Program-made: the position numbers and the translations under genes | Assembly: GCA_963777725.1 (NCBI GenBank) | Contig: CAVZRR010000004.1 | Span: 1 to 64,000, forward strand | Reading direction: 5' to 3' | Source: RPQJ01 sp963777725 | GTDB taxonomy: Bacteria; Pseudomonadota; Gammaproteobacteria; Steroidobacterales; Steroidobacteraceae | Length of the DNA stretch: 64,000 nt | Shown: positions 43,363 through 53,065 of the stretch, one piece after another | Layout of the letters: each line of letters begins with the position of its first letter | How positions within the stretch are numbered: the stretch's first letter is position 1 | Notes under the pieces: model-generated | The model's database searches: none | The model's input: the letters and a program-made list of their open reading frames with translations, nothing else | What the model was told of the DNA's origin: nothing

Positions 43363-45171
43363 CTAGCGCTCGCCCGCGATCCAGCGCTCGATCTTCGCCT
43401 CGAGCACGTCCATCGGCACGGCACCGTCGCCGAGCACTTCGCGGTGGAAGGCGCGCACGTCGAACTTGTCGCCGAGTTCGGCTTCAGCCCGGTGCCGCAG
43501 CGCCTGGATGCGCAGATCGCCAACCTTGTAGCCGAGCGCCTGGCCCGGCCACGCGATGTAGCGCTCGACCTCGGACTCGACGTCGCTCGGCGCCAGCGTC
43601 GAGTTGTCGAGCATGTACTGGATCGCCTGCTCGCGCGACCAGCCCTTGGCGTGCAGGCCGGTGTCGACGACGAGGCGCATCGCGCGCAGCTGCTCGTCGT
43701 TCAGGCGCCCGAACCATTGGTAGGGATCGGTGAACATCCCGAGTTCCTTGCCGATGTATTCGGCGTAGAGGGCCCATCCTTCGACGTAGGCCGTGTAGTC
43801 GCTGCCGAAGCGGCGGAAGCGCGGCAGGTCCTCGAGCTCCTGCTGGATCGTCACCTGGAAGTGGTGGCCCGGTGACGCCTCGTGCAGCGACAGCGTCTCC
43901 ATGCCGAACTTCGGCTGGGCCGTCAGGTTGTACGTGTTGACGTAGAAAATGCCGGGCCGCGAGCCGTCGGCCGACGGCTGCTGGTACGAGGCGCCGGCCG
44001 CCGACTGCGCGCGGAACGCCTCGACCTCGCGGACCTCGTAATTGGCCTTCGGAAACACCGAGAACAGCTTCGGCAGCGCGGCGTCGATGCGAACCTGCAG
44101 GTCGCGATAGCCCGCGAGCAGATCCTCGCCGTTCGTGAAATAGAACTGCGGATCCGTCTCGAGGTGGGTGAAGAACGCCTCGAGGTCGCCGTCGAAACCG
44201 ACCTGCTGCCGCACGCGCTCCATCTCGCCGAGGATCCGCGCCACCTCGCCGAGCCCCAGCTGGTGGATCTCCCCGGCCGTCATGTCGGTGGTCGTGTGCT
44301 CCTGCACGTAGTGCGCGTACCACGCCGCGCCATCCGGCAGCGCGCTCCAAGCGACGGTCGAACGGGTCTTCGGCAGGTACTCGTCACGCACGAAGTCACG
44401 CAGGCGCCGGTAGGCCGGCACGACGTCGTCCTCGATGGCCCGCGTGTACGCCCTGGTCAGCCGCTCGCGATCCGCCGGCGACACCGCCTCCGGGAACGTG
44501 CGCACCGGCGCGTAGAACGTACTGTCCCCGGCCTTGGCGACGATCATCGCCTCGAGCTGGGGCAGCACCTTCTCCATGACCGGCCGCGGCTGCACGACGC
44601 CCTTGGCGACGCCTTCGCGCATGTTGACGATCGCCTGGTCCAGCCAGGTGACCAGGCCATCGAGGCGCTGCAGCCAGTTCTCGTAATCCCGGGTCGTCGC
44701 GAACGGCTGCGCATTGGTGCCGGAACCGAGCGCCGGCATCAGCGTGATCAGGCCGCCCGTCTGGCTGACCGGCAGCAGGTGGTCTGGAAAGCGCTCGCCC
44801 GCACGGATCCGCTCGCGCTCGTGCACGAAGATCTCGTGCGAGATACGGTCGGCCGGCGAGAGCTTCGCGACGTCGATCGCCCGCGCCTCGGCGAGATAGC
44901 GCTCGTTCATCGCGCGCACCTGGGCGCGGTGCTGCGGCCCGATGCTGTTTGGCAGCCGGTCGTTGTAGCGCGGGTCGCCGATGAACGTCGCGAGCAGCGG
45001 GTTGAGCTGCAGCAGCTCCTCGAAATAACGCTCGAGCATCGCGTGCAGCTGCTGGCCCGCGTTGGGCGCGGACGTTTCAGCTGAAACGTCGGCAGCCTGC
45101 GCCGTCATCGGCGTCGCGAAGAACGAGGCCAGGGCGCAGAGGGCGACGATGAACTGGCGAATGACGTGCAT
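43363..45171 (-). CDS. DUF885 secreted protein, copy 2
   Basis: 602 residues with a Sec signal peptide (FIVALCALASFFATPMTAQA, cleaved near residue 27). Same architecture as copy 1: LSLHEASPGHHFQVTIQQE, VEGWALYAEYIGKELGMF, VDTGLHAKGWSREQAI and YIAWPGQALGYKVGDL. The two copies are alike throughout and differ mainly in that this one lacks a lipobox. Together they suggest a periplasmic peptidase pair, one soluble and one membrane-anchored. Confidence 0.88.
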   Translation of the reverse strand: MHVIRQFIVALCALASFFATPMTAQAADVSAETSAPNAGQQLHAMLERYFEELLQLNPLLATFIGDPRYNDRLPNSIGPQHRAQVRAMNERYLAEARAIDVAKLSPADRISHEIFVHERERIRAGERFPDHLLPVSQTGGLITLMPALGSGTNAQPFATTRDYENWLQRLDGLVTWLDQAIVNMREGVAKGVVQPRPVMEKVLPQLEAMIVAKAGDSTFYAPVRTFPEAVSPADRERLTRAYTRAIEDDVVPAYRRLRDFVRDEYLPKTRSTVAWSALPDGAAWYAHYVQEHTTTDMTAGEIHQLGLGEVARILGEMERVRQQVGFDGDLEAFFTHLETDPQFYFTNGEDLLAGYRDLQVRIDAALPKLFSVFPKANYEVREVEAFRAQSAAGASYQQPSADGSRPGIFYVNTYNLTAQPKFGMETLSLHEASPGHHFQVTIQQELEDLPRFRRFGSDYTAYVEGWALYAEYIGKELGMFTDPYQWFGRLNDEQLRAMRLVVDTGLHAKGWSREQAIQYMLDNSTLAPSDVESEVERYIAWPGQALGYKVGDLRIQALRHRAEAELGDKFDVRAFHREVLGDGAVPMDVLEAKIERWIAGER

Positions 45172-45214
45172 GAGGCGGACCGGGACGACGGTGAAGGGCG
45201 CGGATTATACGGGG

Positions 45215-46498
45215 TCATTTCTCGACGATCGCGGTCACGCCCATGCCCCCGGCCGTGCAGACTGAAATCAGGCCCCGGCCGCCGCCGCGCTGGTCGATCA
45301 GCTTCGCGAGCGTCGCCAGGATCCTCGCACCGGTGGCGGCGAACGGGTGCCCCACCGCCAGGCTGCTGCCCTTCACGTTGAGCTTCGTCCGGTCGATCGC
45401 GCCGAGCGGGGCGGCGAGCCCGAGCCGGTCGCGGCAGAATTCGGCCGACTGCCACGCCTGCAGCGTGCACAGCACCTGGGCCGCAAAGGCCTCGTGGATC
45501 TCGTAGAAATCGAAGTCCTGCAGGCCGATGCCGGCGTCCTGCAGCATCCGCGGGACCGCATAGGCGGGCGCCATCAGCAGCCCCTCGTCGTTGACGAAGT
45601 TCACGGCCGCTACCCTGCCGTAGCTCAAGTAGGCCAGCACCGGCAGTCCGCGCGCACGCGCCCACTCGTCGCTCGCGAGCAGCACCGCCGAGGCGCCGTC
45701 GGTCATCGGCGTGGAGTTGCCGGCCGTCAGCGTGCCGGATCCGTCGATCGGAAAGGCGGGCTTAAGCTTTGCGAGGCGCTCACGCGACGTGTCGCGCCGC
45801 AGGTTGTCGTCCTCGCGCAGTCCCCGGAACTCGACGATCAGGTCGCGGTAGAACCCCTCGTCGTAGGCCGCGGCGGCCCGCCGGTGACTCTCATGGGCCA
45901 GCTCGTCCTGTGCCTCGCGGCTCACCTGCCAGCGCCTGGCCATCAGCTCGCAGCTCTGGCCCATCGACAGTCCCGTGCGCGGCTCCGCCATCCCCGGCAG
46001 GTTCGGCTTGAAGTGACGCGGCCTCAGCCCCAGCCACGGCGTCAGCCGCTCGCCGATCGATCGCCCACGCGCGCTGCGCAGCATCAGCTTGCGCAGGCCC
46101 TCGCTGACGCCGATCGGCGCGTCGCTCGCCGTGTCGACACCCGCCGCAATGCCGCTGTCGATCTGGCCGAGCGCGATCTTCATGCCGACGATGATCGCCG
46201 TCTCGAGGCTCGTGCCGCAGGCCCGCTGCAAATCGAAAGCCGGCGTCTCGGGCGCGAGCCCGCTCGACAGCACCGCCTCGCGCGTCAGGTTGAAGTCGCG
46301 CGGATGCTTCAGCACCGCGCCGGCGCCGACGTCCCCAAGGCGCTCTCGCGCCAGCCGGTACTTGTCCACGACGCCCTGCAACGCCGCCGTCAGCATGTCC
46401 TGGTTGCTGCACTCCGCGTAGGCGCCCATCGCCCGCGCAAACGGAATTCGGGCACCGCCCACGATGGCGACGCGACGGACGTTCTGGCCGACGAGCAC
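45215..46498 (-). CDS. fadI: acetyl-CoA C-acyltransferase (thiolase)
   Basis: 427 residues from a GTG at 46498; the open frame upstream is untranslated. Thiolase residues: nucleophile Cys in LQRACGTSLETA, His in EIHEAFAAQ and GHPFAATGARI, second Cys in VCTAGGMGVTAIVE. The long insertion GLRPRHFKPNLPGMAEP and length put it with the FadI-like, longer thiolases rather than PhaA (about 390). It cleaves 3-ketoacyl-CoA in beta-oxidation or makes acetoacetyl-CoA. No fadJ partner is adjacent. The symbol is by similarity and not certain. Confidence 0.85.
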   Translation of the reverse strand: MLVGQNVRRVAIVGGARIPFARAMGAYAECSNQDMLTAALQGVVDKYRLARERLGDVGAGAVLKHPRDFNLTREAVLSSGLAPETPAFDLQRACGTSLETAIIVGMKIALGQIDSGIAAGVDTASDAPIGVSEGLRKLMLRSARGRSIGERLTPWLGLRPRHFKPNLPGMAEPRTGLSMGQSCELMARRWQVSREAQDELAHESHRRAAAAYDEGFYRDLIVEFRGLREDDNLRRDTSRERLAKLKPAFPIDGSGTLTAGNSTPMTDGASAVLLASDEWARARGLPVLAYLSYGRVAAVNFVNDEGLLMAPAYAVPRMLQDAGIGLQDFDFYEIHEAFAAQVLCTLQAWQSAEFCRDRLGLAAPLGAIDRTKLNVKGSSLAVGHPFAATGARILATLAKLIDQRGGGRGLISVCTAGGMGVTAIVEK

Positions 46499-46618
46499 TG
46501 GCAGCTCCGGTGAGTGATCGGGAGGCGCGATTATAGGCGCGGCGACGCCAGCCACGCCGCGCAACTGATATCCTAACGGGTCTCCCGACGACGTTTCCCC
46601 GCCCTCCCGGAGTCCGCC

Positions 46619-47281
46619 ATGAGCACCCTGCAACTGAGAGCCGCCGACGGCACTACCCTGTCCGCCTACCTCGTCAAGCCGGAGGGCACGCCCCGCGGCG
46701 CCGTCGTCGTGATCCAGGAGATCTTCGGCGTGAACTCGCACATCCGCCGCGTCGCCGAGCAGTACGCCGCCGAAGGCTACCTCGCGATTGCGCCGGCCAT
46801 GTTCGACCGCCTGCAGAAGGGCGTGGACCTCGGCTACGACGCGGCCGGAATGCAGGCCGGCATCGAGCTGATGATGAAGGCCAGCAACGAAGGCGCGCTG
46901 GCCGATGTCAACGCCGCGATCGACGCCGTCGCGCACGCCGGCCGCGTCGGCATGGTGGGTTATTGCTGGGGCGGCCGCGTGACGTACCTGGCCGGCTGCC
47001 ACACCAACATCGCCGCCGGCGTCGCCTATTACGGCGGTGGCATCACGCAGTTGCTGCCGGAGACGCCGCGCTGCCCGATGATGTTCCACTTCGGCGAGCA
47101 CGACTCGCACATCTCGCTGGCCGACGTCGAGAAGATCCGCCAGGCCTTCCCGCAGGGGACCTACCACCTGTATCCGGCCGGGCACGGCTTCAATTGCACC
47201 GACCGCGCGGATTTCGACCCGGCGAGCGCACGCCTGGCGTTCGAGCGGTCGATCGAATTCCTCCGCAAGCACATCGGGTGA
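46619..47281 (+). CDS. dienelactone hydrolase family protein
   Basis: 220 residues, alpha/beta-hydrolase. The nucleophile is Cys in MVGYCWGGRVT near residue 116, Asp in FGEHDSHIS and His in PAGHGFNCTDR, the Cys-Asp-His triad of dienelactone hydrolases. IQEIFGVNSHIRRVAEQYA is the conserved oxyanion region. Without a chlorocatechol pathway nearby, the natural substrate is unknown. gabD starts 5 nt after its stop, so they form one transcript. Confidence 0.9.
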   Translation: MSTLQLRAADGTTLSAYLVKPEGTPRGAVVVIQEIFGVNSHIRRVAEQYAAEGYLAIAPAMFDRLQKGVDLGYDAAGMQAGIELMMKASNEGALADVNAAIDAVAHAGRVGMVGYCWGGRVTYLAGCHTNIAAGVAYYGGGITQLLPETPRCPMMFHFGEHDSHISLADVEKIRQAFPQGTYHLYPAGHGFNCTDRADFDPASARLAFERSIEFLRKHIG

Positions 47282-47286
47282 CCGCC

Positions 47287-48750
47287 ATGACGATCTCGCT
47301 CAAGGACACGACGCTCCTCCGCCAGCAGTGCTACGTGGACGGCGCCTGGATCGATGCCGACGCCCGGGGAACCACCGAGGTCACGAACCCGGCGACCGGC
47401 GAGGTGATCGGTACGGTGCCGAGCCTCGGCGCCGCCGAGACACGACGCGCCATCGAGGCCGCTGCCGCCGCGTTCCCCGCCTGGGCGGCGAAGACCGCCA
47501 AGGAGCGCTCGACGATCCTGCGCCGCTGGCACGACCTGATGCTGGCCAACGTCGACGATCTCGCGGTGCTGATGACCGCCGAGCAGGGCAAGCCGCTGGC
47601 CGAGGCCAAGGGCGAGGTCGCCTATGCGGCGGCGTTCCTCGAGTGGTTCGCCGAGGAAGGCAAGCGCGTGTACGGCGACGTCATTCCCGGCCACCAGCCC
47701 GACAAGCGGATCCTCGTGCTGCGCCAGCCGATCGGCGTCGTCGCGGCGATCACGCCGTGGAATTTCCCGGCCGCGATGATCACTCGCAAGGCGGGGCCAG
47801 CGCTCGCGGCAGGCTGCACGTTCGTCTGCAAGCCCGCGATGCAGACGCCCTACTCGGCGCTCGCCATGGCCGAGCTCGCGCACCGCGCCGGCGTCCCGAA
47901 GGGCGTGTTCAGCGTCGTGACCGGGCCCGCGACGGCGCTGGGCGGCGAGATGACCTCGAACCCGCTGGTGCGCAAGCTGACGTTCACCGGCTCGACCGAG
48001 ATCGGCAAGAAGCTGATGCAGCAGTGCGCCGGCACGCTGAAGAAAGTGTCGCTGGAGCTCGGCGGCAACGCGCCGTTCATCGTGTTCGACGACGCCGATC
48101 TCGACGCGGCCGTGCAGGGCGCGATCGCGAGCAAGTACCGCAACACCGGGCAGACCTGCGTCTGCGCGAACCGGTTGCTGGTCCAGGAAGGTGTCTACGA
48201 CGCCTTCGTGGCCAAGCTGGTCGAGGCCGTGAGCAAGCTGCGCATCGGCGACGGCTTGAAGGGCGCCACCGAGCAAGGCCCGCTGATCGACGCGAAGGCG
48301 GTGGCGAAGGTCGAGGAGCACATCGCGGATGCGGTGGCCAAGGGCGGCAAAATCGCACTCGGCGGCAAGCGCCACGCGCTCGGCGGCACGTTCTTCGAGC
48401 CGACGATCGTCACGCACGTCAAGCCCGACATGATGGTCGCGCGCGAGGAGACGTTCGGTCCGGTCGCCCCGATCTTCAGTTTCCGCGACGAGCAGGAAGC
48501 GATCCGGATGGCGAACGACACCGAGTTCGGCCTCGCGTCCTACTTCTACACCCGCGACCTCGCGCGCGCCTGGCGCGTGGCCGAGGGCCTCGAGTACGGC
48601 ATCGTCGGCCTGAACACCGGCCTGATCTCGACCGAAGTGGCCCCGTTCGGCGGCGTCAAGGAATCGGGCATCGGCCGCGAAGGCTCGAAGTACGGCATCC
48701 TCGACTACACCGAGCTCAAGTACTTCTGCATCGGCGGCATCGAGGCTTGA
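47287..48750 (+). CDS. gabD: NAD(P)-dependent succinate-semialdehyde dehydrogenase
   Basis: 487 residues. Aldehyde dehydrogenase fold with PWNFPAAMITRKAGPALAAG, catalytic Glu in LELGGNAPFIVFDDAD and nucleophile Cys in NTGQTCVCANRLLV; the CVCAN sequence and KESGIGREGSKYGI ending are typical of GabD. It oxidises succinate semialdehyde to succinate, the last step of GABA and putrescine breakdown. PatD for the earlier step is at 57598-59022; a GABA transaminase is not in the window. Confidence 0.92.
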   Translation: MTISLKDTTLLRQQCYVDGAWIDADARGTTEVTNPATGEVIGTVPSLGAAETRRAIEAAAAAFPAWAAKTAKERSTILRRWHDLMLANVDDLAVLMTAEQGKPLAEAKGEVAYAAAFLEWFAEEGKRVYGDVIPGHQPDKRILVLRQPIGVVAAITPWNFPAAMITRKAGPALAAGCTFVCKPAMQTPYSALAMAELAHRAGVPKGVFSVVTGPATALGGEMTSNPLVRKLTFTGSTEIGKKLMQQCAGTLKKVSLELGGNAPFIVFDDADLDAAVQGAIASKYRNTGQTCVCANRLLVQEGVYDAFVAKLVEAVSKLRIGDGLKGATEQGPLIDAKAVAKVEEHIADAVAKGGKIALGGKRHALGGTFFEPTIVTHVKPDMMVAREETFGPVAPIFSFRDEQEAIRMANDTEFGLASYFYTRDLARAWRVAEGLEYGIVGLNTGLISTEVAPFGGVKESGIGREGSKYGILDYTELKYFCIGGIEA

Positions 48751-49964
48751 GGCCCGCGATCGCGGACCGGGCGCTGCTGTACCTGCTGGCAGCGGTCACG
48801 GCGCTCGGCCCGGTCGCGACCAATCTCTACATCCCGGCACTGCCGTCCGTTCGCGAGCACTTCGGCGCGAGCGTCGCCGACGTGCAGGCCACGTTCTCGA
48901 TCTCGATCGTCACGTTCGCGTTCGGCATCCTGTTCTGGGGACCTTTCGCGGACCGCTACGGCCGTCGCGCGGCCGTGCTCGGCGGCATCTCGATCATGCT
49001 GGGCGGCGCGCTGATCAGCATCCTCGCCCCGAGCCTCGGCTGGCTGATCGCCGGCCGCGGCATCCAGGCGTTCGGCACCGCGACCGGCATCGTGGTCTCG
49101 CGCGCGATCGTCAGCGACCTGTACCCGGCCGACCGGATGGCGCGCACGTTGTCGCAGCTGACGATGGTCGCCGTGCTCGGCAACTCGCTCGCGCCCGTGC
49201 TGGGCGGCTTTCTCGCCGCGGGGCTCGGCTGGCGCTCGATCTTCTACGCGTTGATGATCGGCGCGGGCGTGGTCGGATTCTTCGTCTGGCGCCGGTTGCC
49301 GGAGACCCGGCCGCAGACGAGCCGGCCGCCGCGCGGCCGCGAGATGGCGGCCACCGCATTGTCGCTGGTGCGGATGCCGATGTTCATGGGCTGCGTGCTG
49401 CAGAGCGCCGTCGTCTACGCGACGTTCCTGGTCTTCATCTCGCTCGCGCCTTACGTGATGGTCTCGGCGCTCGGGCGGCCGACCACCGAGTTCGGCTTCT
49501 ATTACCTGCTGATCGCCGTGGGCTATTTCTTCGGCAACTGGTCGGTCGGCAAGTTCATGGCCCATCACGACCTGCACTGGATGGTCGTCGTCGGGGTGCT
49601 GATCACGGTGATCGGCGCCTTGTCGGCACTGGCGTTCGTCGCACTCGGCCTGACGCACCCGCTGTGGATCTTCGTGCCGATCGGCCTGCTCTCGTACGGC
49701 CAGGGCCTCGCGCTGCCCAACGTCACCGCCACCGCCGTGAGTCTCGCGCCGGAGAGCGCCGGTGTCGCCTCGAGCACGATCGGCTTCCTGCAGCAGTTCC
49801 TCGGTGCGGCCGCGGTGCAGTGGATGGGGCATTTCCCGACCGACACCGCGCTGCCGATGCTGGTGTTCTGCGCGGTGGCCTGCCTGCTCGGCCTCGGCAT
49901 GCTGTACGTGTTCCCGCGCGTGGAGGCGGGAAATCGTGAGTTGCGGTATCGTGCCACGCGATGA
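48747..49964 (+). CDS. Bcr/CflA-type MFS drug efflux transporter
   Basis: 405 residues from a TTG overlapping the gabD stop (TTGA). Twelve membrane helices; GPVATNLYIPALPSVREHFG is the Bcr/CflA family start (motif D1), and FADRYGRRAAVLGG is MFS motif A. Members export bicyclomycin, chloramphenicol or other compounds by proton antiport. Its stop overlaps the hemH start (ATGA). Substrate is unknown. Confidence 0.88.
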   Translation: MRPAIADRALLYLLAAVTALGPVATNLYIPALPSVREHFGASVADVQATFSISIVTFAFGILFWGPFADRYGRRAAVLGGISIMLGGALISILAPSLGWLIAGRGIQAFGTATGIVVSRAIVSDLYPADRMARTLSQLTMVAVLGNSLAPVLGGFLAAGLGWRSIFYALMIGAGVVGFFVWRRLPETRPQTSRPPRGREMAATALSLVRMPMFMGCVLQSAVVYATFLVFISLAPYVMVSALGRPTTEFGFYYLLIAVGYFFGNWSVGKFMAHHDLHWMVVVGVLITVIGALSALAFVALGLTHPLWIFVPIGLLSYGQGLALPNVTATAVSLAPESAGVASSTIGFLQQFLGAAAVQWMGHFPTDTALPMLVFCAVACLLGLGMLYVFPRVEAGNRELRYRATR

Positions 49965-51058
49965 CGGACTACCTCGGCACTCCTGATTACGCCCACGGCA
50001 CGCCGGCGCGCACGGGCGTGCTGCTCGTGAACCTCGGCACGCCCGACGAGCCCACCACGTCGGCGGTGCGGCGTTACCTGGCCGAATTCCTCTGGGACCC
50101 GCGCGTCATCGAGCAGCCGCGAGCGCTGTGGTGGCTGATCCTGCACGGCATCATCCTGCGCACCCGCCCCGCGAAGAGCGCGCACGCGTACCAGAAGGTC
50201 TGGACACCCGCCGGCTCGCCGCTGCTGGTCGAGTCGCGCGCGCTCACGGACGGACTCGCCACGAAGCTGCGCGATCGGTTCGGCGACCGCGTCCGCGTCG
50301 AGCTCGCGATGAGCTACGGCAACCCCTCGATCACGAGCGCGCTCGATCGACTGCGCGCAGCGAACGTGCAGCGGTTGCTGGTGCTGCCGATGTACCCGCA
50401 GTACTCGTCGACGACCACGGCGTCGATCTTCGAGCGCGTCACGACCGAGCTCGCGCGCTGGCGCTGGATCCCCGAGCTGCGGATGGTCAACCAGTACTGG
50501 GAAGACGAGACCTACATCGCCGCCATCGCCGACAGCATCGCGGCGCACTGGCAGGCGCAGGGGCGCAAGCACCTGCTGTTCTCGTTCCATTCGATCCCGA
50601 AGCGCTACTTCCTCGCCGGCGACCCCTATCACTGCTTCTGCCAGGGCACGGCCCGGGCCGTCGCCGAGCGGCTCGGCCTCGCCGCGGGCGAGTGGTCGAT
50701 CGGCTTCCAGTCGCGCTTCGGCCGCGAGGAGTGGCTGCGGCCGTACGTGGACCTGCTGCTGCACGACTACGCGCATGCGGGCCCGAAGCAGGTCACCGTC
50801 GTCTGCCCCGGATTCGCCGCCGACTGCCTCGAGACGATCGAGGAGATCAACATGCAGAACCGCGAGGCCTTCCTGTCGCACGGCGGCGAGGCGTTCGATT
50901 ACGTGCCGTGCCTGAACTCGAGCCCGGCCCACGTCGCCTTGTACGAGCGCATCGTGCTGACACACGCGCGCGGCTGGCCCGAGATCGAAGGCCGTGACGA
51001 CTCTGCCCTGCTGCCGAAGTCACGCGAGCGAGCGCTCGCACTGGGCGCGAAGAACTGA
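49961..51058 (+). CDS. hemH: ferrochelatase
   Basis: 365 residues. GVLLVNLGTPDEPTTSAVRRYL at the N-terminus, LPMYPQYSSTTTAS, the metal-binding His in LLFSFHSIPKRYF, and the late CPGFAADCLETIEEI with its acidic residues are all standard HemH. It inserts Fe(II) into protoporphyrin IX at the inner membrane face. Its start overlaps the MFS stop by 4 nt. Confidence 0.96.
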   Translation: MTDYLGTPDYAHGTPARTGVLLVNLGTPDEPTTSAVRRYLAEFLWDPRVIEQPRALWWLILHGIILRTRPAKSAHAYQKVWTPAGSPLLVESRALTDGLATKLRDRFGDRVRVELAMSYGNPSITSALDRLRAANVQRLLVLPMYPQYSSTTTASIFERVTTELARWRWIPELRMVNQYWEDETYIAAIADSIAAHWQAQGRKHLLFSFHSIPKRYFLAGDPYHCFCQGTARAVAERLGLAAGEWSIGFQSRFGREEWLRPYVDLLLHDYAHAGPKQVTVVCPGFAADCLETIEEINMQNREAFLSHGGEAFDYVPCLNSSPAHVALYERIVLTHARGWPEIEGRDDSALLPKSRERALALGAKN

Positions 51059-51065
51059 GACCGCG

Positions 51066-51782
51066 ATGCTCGGCCGGTTCCTCGAAGTGAGCCTGCAGGC
51101 ACCGGACGTCCCGGCCTCGCTCGAGTTTTACGAGTCGCTCGGTTTCGTGCAGGCAACGGTGGGCGACACCTGGAGCCACGCCTACGCCGTGGTCACCGAC
51201 GGTCGCCTGTTCCTCGGCCTGCACGCCCGCGAGTTCGCTGCGCCCGCGCTCACCTGGGTCCAGCCGGAGCTCGCCACGCATGCGCCGCGACTGGAGGCGC
51301 TCGGCATCGAGCTCCTGGTTGCGAGGCTCGGCGACGACACGCTGCACGAGATCGCCTTCGCCGATCCCGCGGGACAGGTGATCCGGATCGTCGAGGCACG
51401 GACGTTCTCGCCGCCGGCACTGCGGCCGGCGCACGCGTCGCAGCTCGGGTATTTCGAGGAGTTCGGGATTCCGACGACCGATCTCACGCGCTCCACGGCC
51501 TTCTGGGACGCGCTCGGCCTCGTCGCCTTCGACCCGGTGCGCGCACCGTTCGCCAAGGTCGTCGCCGCGAGTCGCGACCTGAACGTCGGGCTCTACGACG
51601 TGGACCTGCGCGCCCCGGTGCTCGCCTTTTCCGACCCGGCGATGCCGGACCGCATCGCCGATCTGCGCGACAAGGGTTACCGGCTGCTCGACCGGCTGCC
51701 GCGGGGCATGAACTCGCGCGAGAACGCGTTGCTCGAGGCGCCCGAGGGCACCTGGCTGCTGCTGACGACCAGCGCGGAGTAG
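51066..51782 (+). CDS. two-domain VOC protein, glyoxalase/dioxygenase fold
   Basis: 238 residues made of two VOC modules (1-115: VSLQAPDVPASLEFYESLGF; 125-238: FGIPTTDLTRSTAFWDALGL). The first module keeps a Gln/His/Glu set less clear than in GloA; the metal ligands are not obvious. Function is unknown. It follows hemH by 7 nt. Its last 106 bases overlap the convergent yceI-like frame. Confidence 0.8.
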   Translation: MLGRFLEVSLQAPDVPASLEFYESLGFVQATVGDTWSHAYAVVTDGRLFLGLHAREFAAPALTWVQPELATHAPRLEALGIELLVARLGDDTLHEIAFADPAGQVIRIVEARTFSPPALRPAHASQLGYFEEFGIPTTDLTRSTAFWDALGLVAFDPVRAPFAKVVAASRDLNVGLYDVDLRAPVLAFSDPAMPDRIADLRDKGYRLLDRLPRGMNSRENALLEAPEGTWLLLTTSAE

Positions 51783-52467
51783 ATCTCGAAGCGGACGTCC
51801 ACCTCGTCCGCCACCTGGATCGCGCCGCCACCGACGCTGAACGGCGTGATACCGAAGTCGGACTGGCGGATCCGCAGCGCACCCTTGGCGAGCATCGACT
51901 GCGCATCACGTTGCAGTTCGACGGGCACTTCGATTTCCCGAGTCGTCCCTCGCAACGTGATCCGCGCGACGACCACCGGCTGCTGCCACGTTCCCGATAC
52001 ACGACCCGCCCGCACGACGACTTCGGGATGGCCTGCGCCGTCCAGCACCTCGGCACGCAGCATGTTGCGATACGTGCCCTCGCGCGCTTCCGCAGGCAGT
52101 TCGCCCGGGAACTCCGCGCCCGCCGCGAGGCGCGCGCCCGGATCGTCGACGACGAACGCAGCTGACCGGCAGCCGGATCTCGAAGCCGGACTCACGGGGT
52201 TCGGGCCCGAGCCAGGCACGGCCCGATTCCTGCGCCGACGTGATCACGTGGTTGTGACCGAGACGGGCCAGCGGACCGTACCGGCGCACCAGCATCGTCA
52301 CCACGCTGCGATCGGGATCGATCTCGAGGATTCGTTGCGCCGGCCGGCACCTCAGCCTCGGCAGCGCGCTCCGGCAACGCGGCAGACGGCACGTCGGCGC
52401 GCCGCGGCGTACAACTGGACAGTGTCCAGATGCATGCGACGAGCAACAGCGCACGCTGGGTTACCAT
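51677..52467 (-). CDS. YceI-family lipoprotein, two apparent +1 frameshifts
   Basis: Three frames must be joined. It starts at the ATG 52467 with a lipoprotein signal (LLLVACIWTLSSC). Dropping a base near 52342 joins VPAG to QRILEIDPDRSVVTMLVRRY, and another near 52164 joins FEIRLPV to AAFVVDDPGARLAAGAEF. The result is one YceI-like lipocalin-fold protein of about 262 residues with LARLGHNHVITS and IRQSDFGITPFSV. YceI proteins bind polyisoprenoid-type lipids in the periplasm. The C-terminal 35 residues overlap the VOC gene antisense and may not be native. Divergent from cytochrome b561. Confidence 0.75.
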
Positions 52468-52504
52468 AGCGAGTCCGGCCGACACGACGAGGACGATTCC
52501 GATC

Positions 52505-53065
52505 ATGCAGTTGCGCAACACAGCCGACACCTACGGAGCCCTCGCGAAGTTCCTGCACTGGACCATCGTGATCCTGATCATTGCACAGTACGTGATCATC
52601 GAGGCGGCCGAGGAACTGCCGGACGGCCTCGAGAAGCTGACGATGATCACGCGCCACAAGTCCATCGGCATCCTGGTGCTCGCGCTCGCGCTGGTCCGCA
52701 TCGGCTGGAAGCTGGTCAACAAGGGGCAGCCCGCGCCCGTGCCGATGCCGCGGCCCCAGCGGATCGCCGCGGCGGCCGGCCACGGCCTGCTGTACCTGCT
52801 GATCCTCGCGCAGCCGATCAGCGGCTGGATGATGTCCTCGGCAGCGAACTATCCGGTCACGTTCTTCGGCTGGTTCGAGTTGCCCGCGCTCGTCGGTGCC
52901 AACAAGGACATGCACGAGTTCTACGAGGAAGTGCACGAGTTCCTGTTCACGGCACTGCTGGTGGTCACCGTCGTGCACGTGCTCGCCGCGCTCTATCACC
53001 ACTTCGTCCAGAAGGACGATACGTTGCGCCGGATGCTGCCGTTCGGGAGGCGTCGCGCCGCGTGA
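52505..53065 (+). CDS. cytochrome b561
   Basis: 186 residues, four membrane helices. Heme b ligand His candidates are in AKFLHWTIV, ITRHKSIG, AAGHGLLYLLILAQPISGWM and VTVVHVLAALYHHF. The YodB/CybB family passes electrons between quinol and periplasmic acceptors. The following yceI starts at a GTG overlapping its stop, the conserved b561-YceI pairing seen in many proteobacteria. Confidence 0.92.
   Translation: MQLRNTADTYGALAKFLHWTIVILIIAQYVIIEAAEELPDGLEKLTMITRHKSIGILVLALALVRIGWKLVNKGQPAPVPMPRPQRIAAAAGHGLLYLLILAQPISGWMMSSAANYPVTFFGWFELPALVGANKDMHEFYEEVHEFLFTALLVVTVVHVLAALYHHFVQKDDTLRRMLPFGRRRAA

Noticed and set aside
51677..51782. Deliberate antisense overlap between the VOC gene and the yceI-like gene
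   Set aside because: The 106-bp overlap depends on a C-terminal extension of a frame that already contains two indels; its true end cannot be judged before the sequence is corrected.
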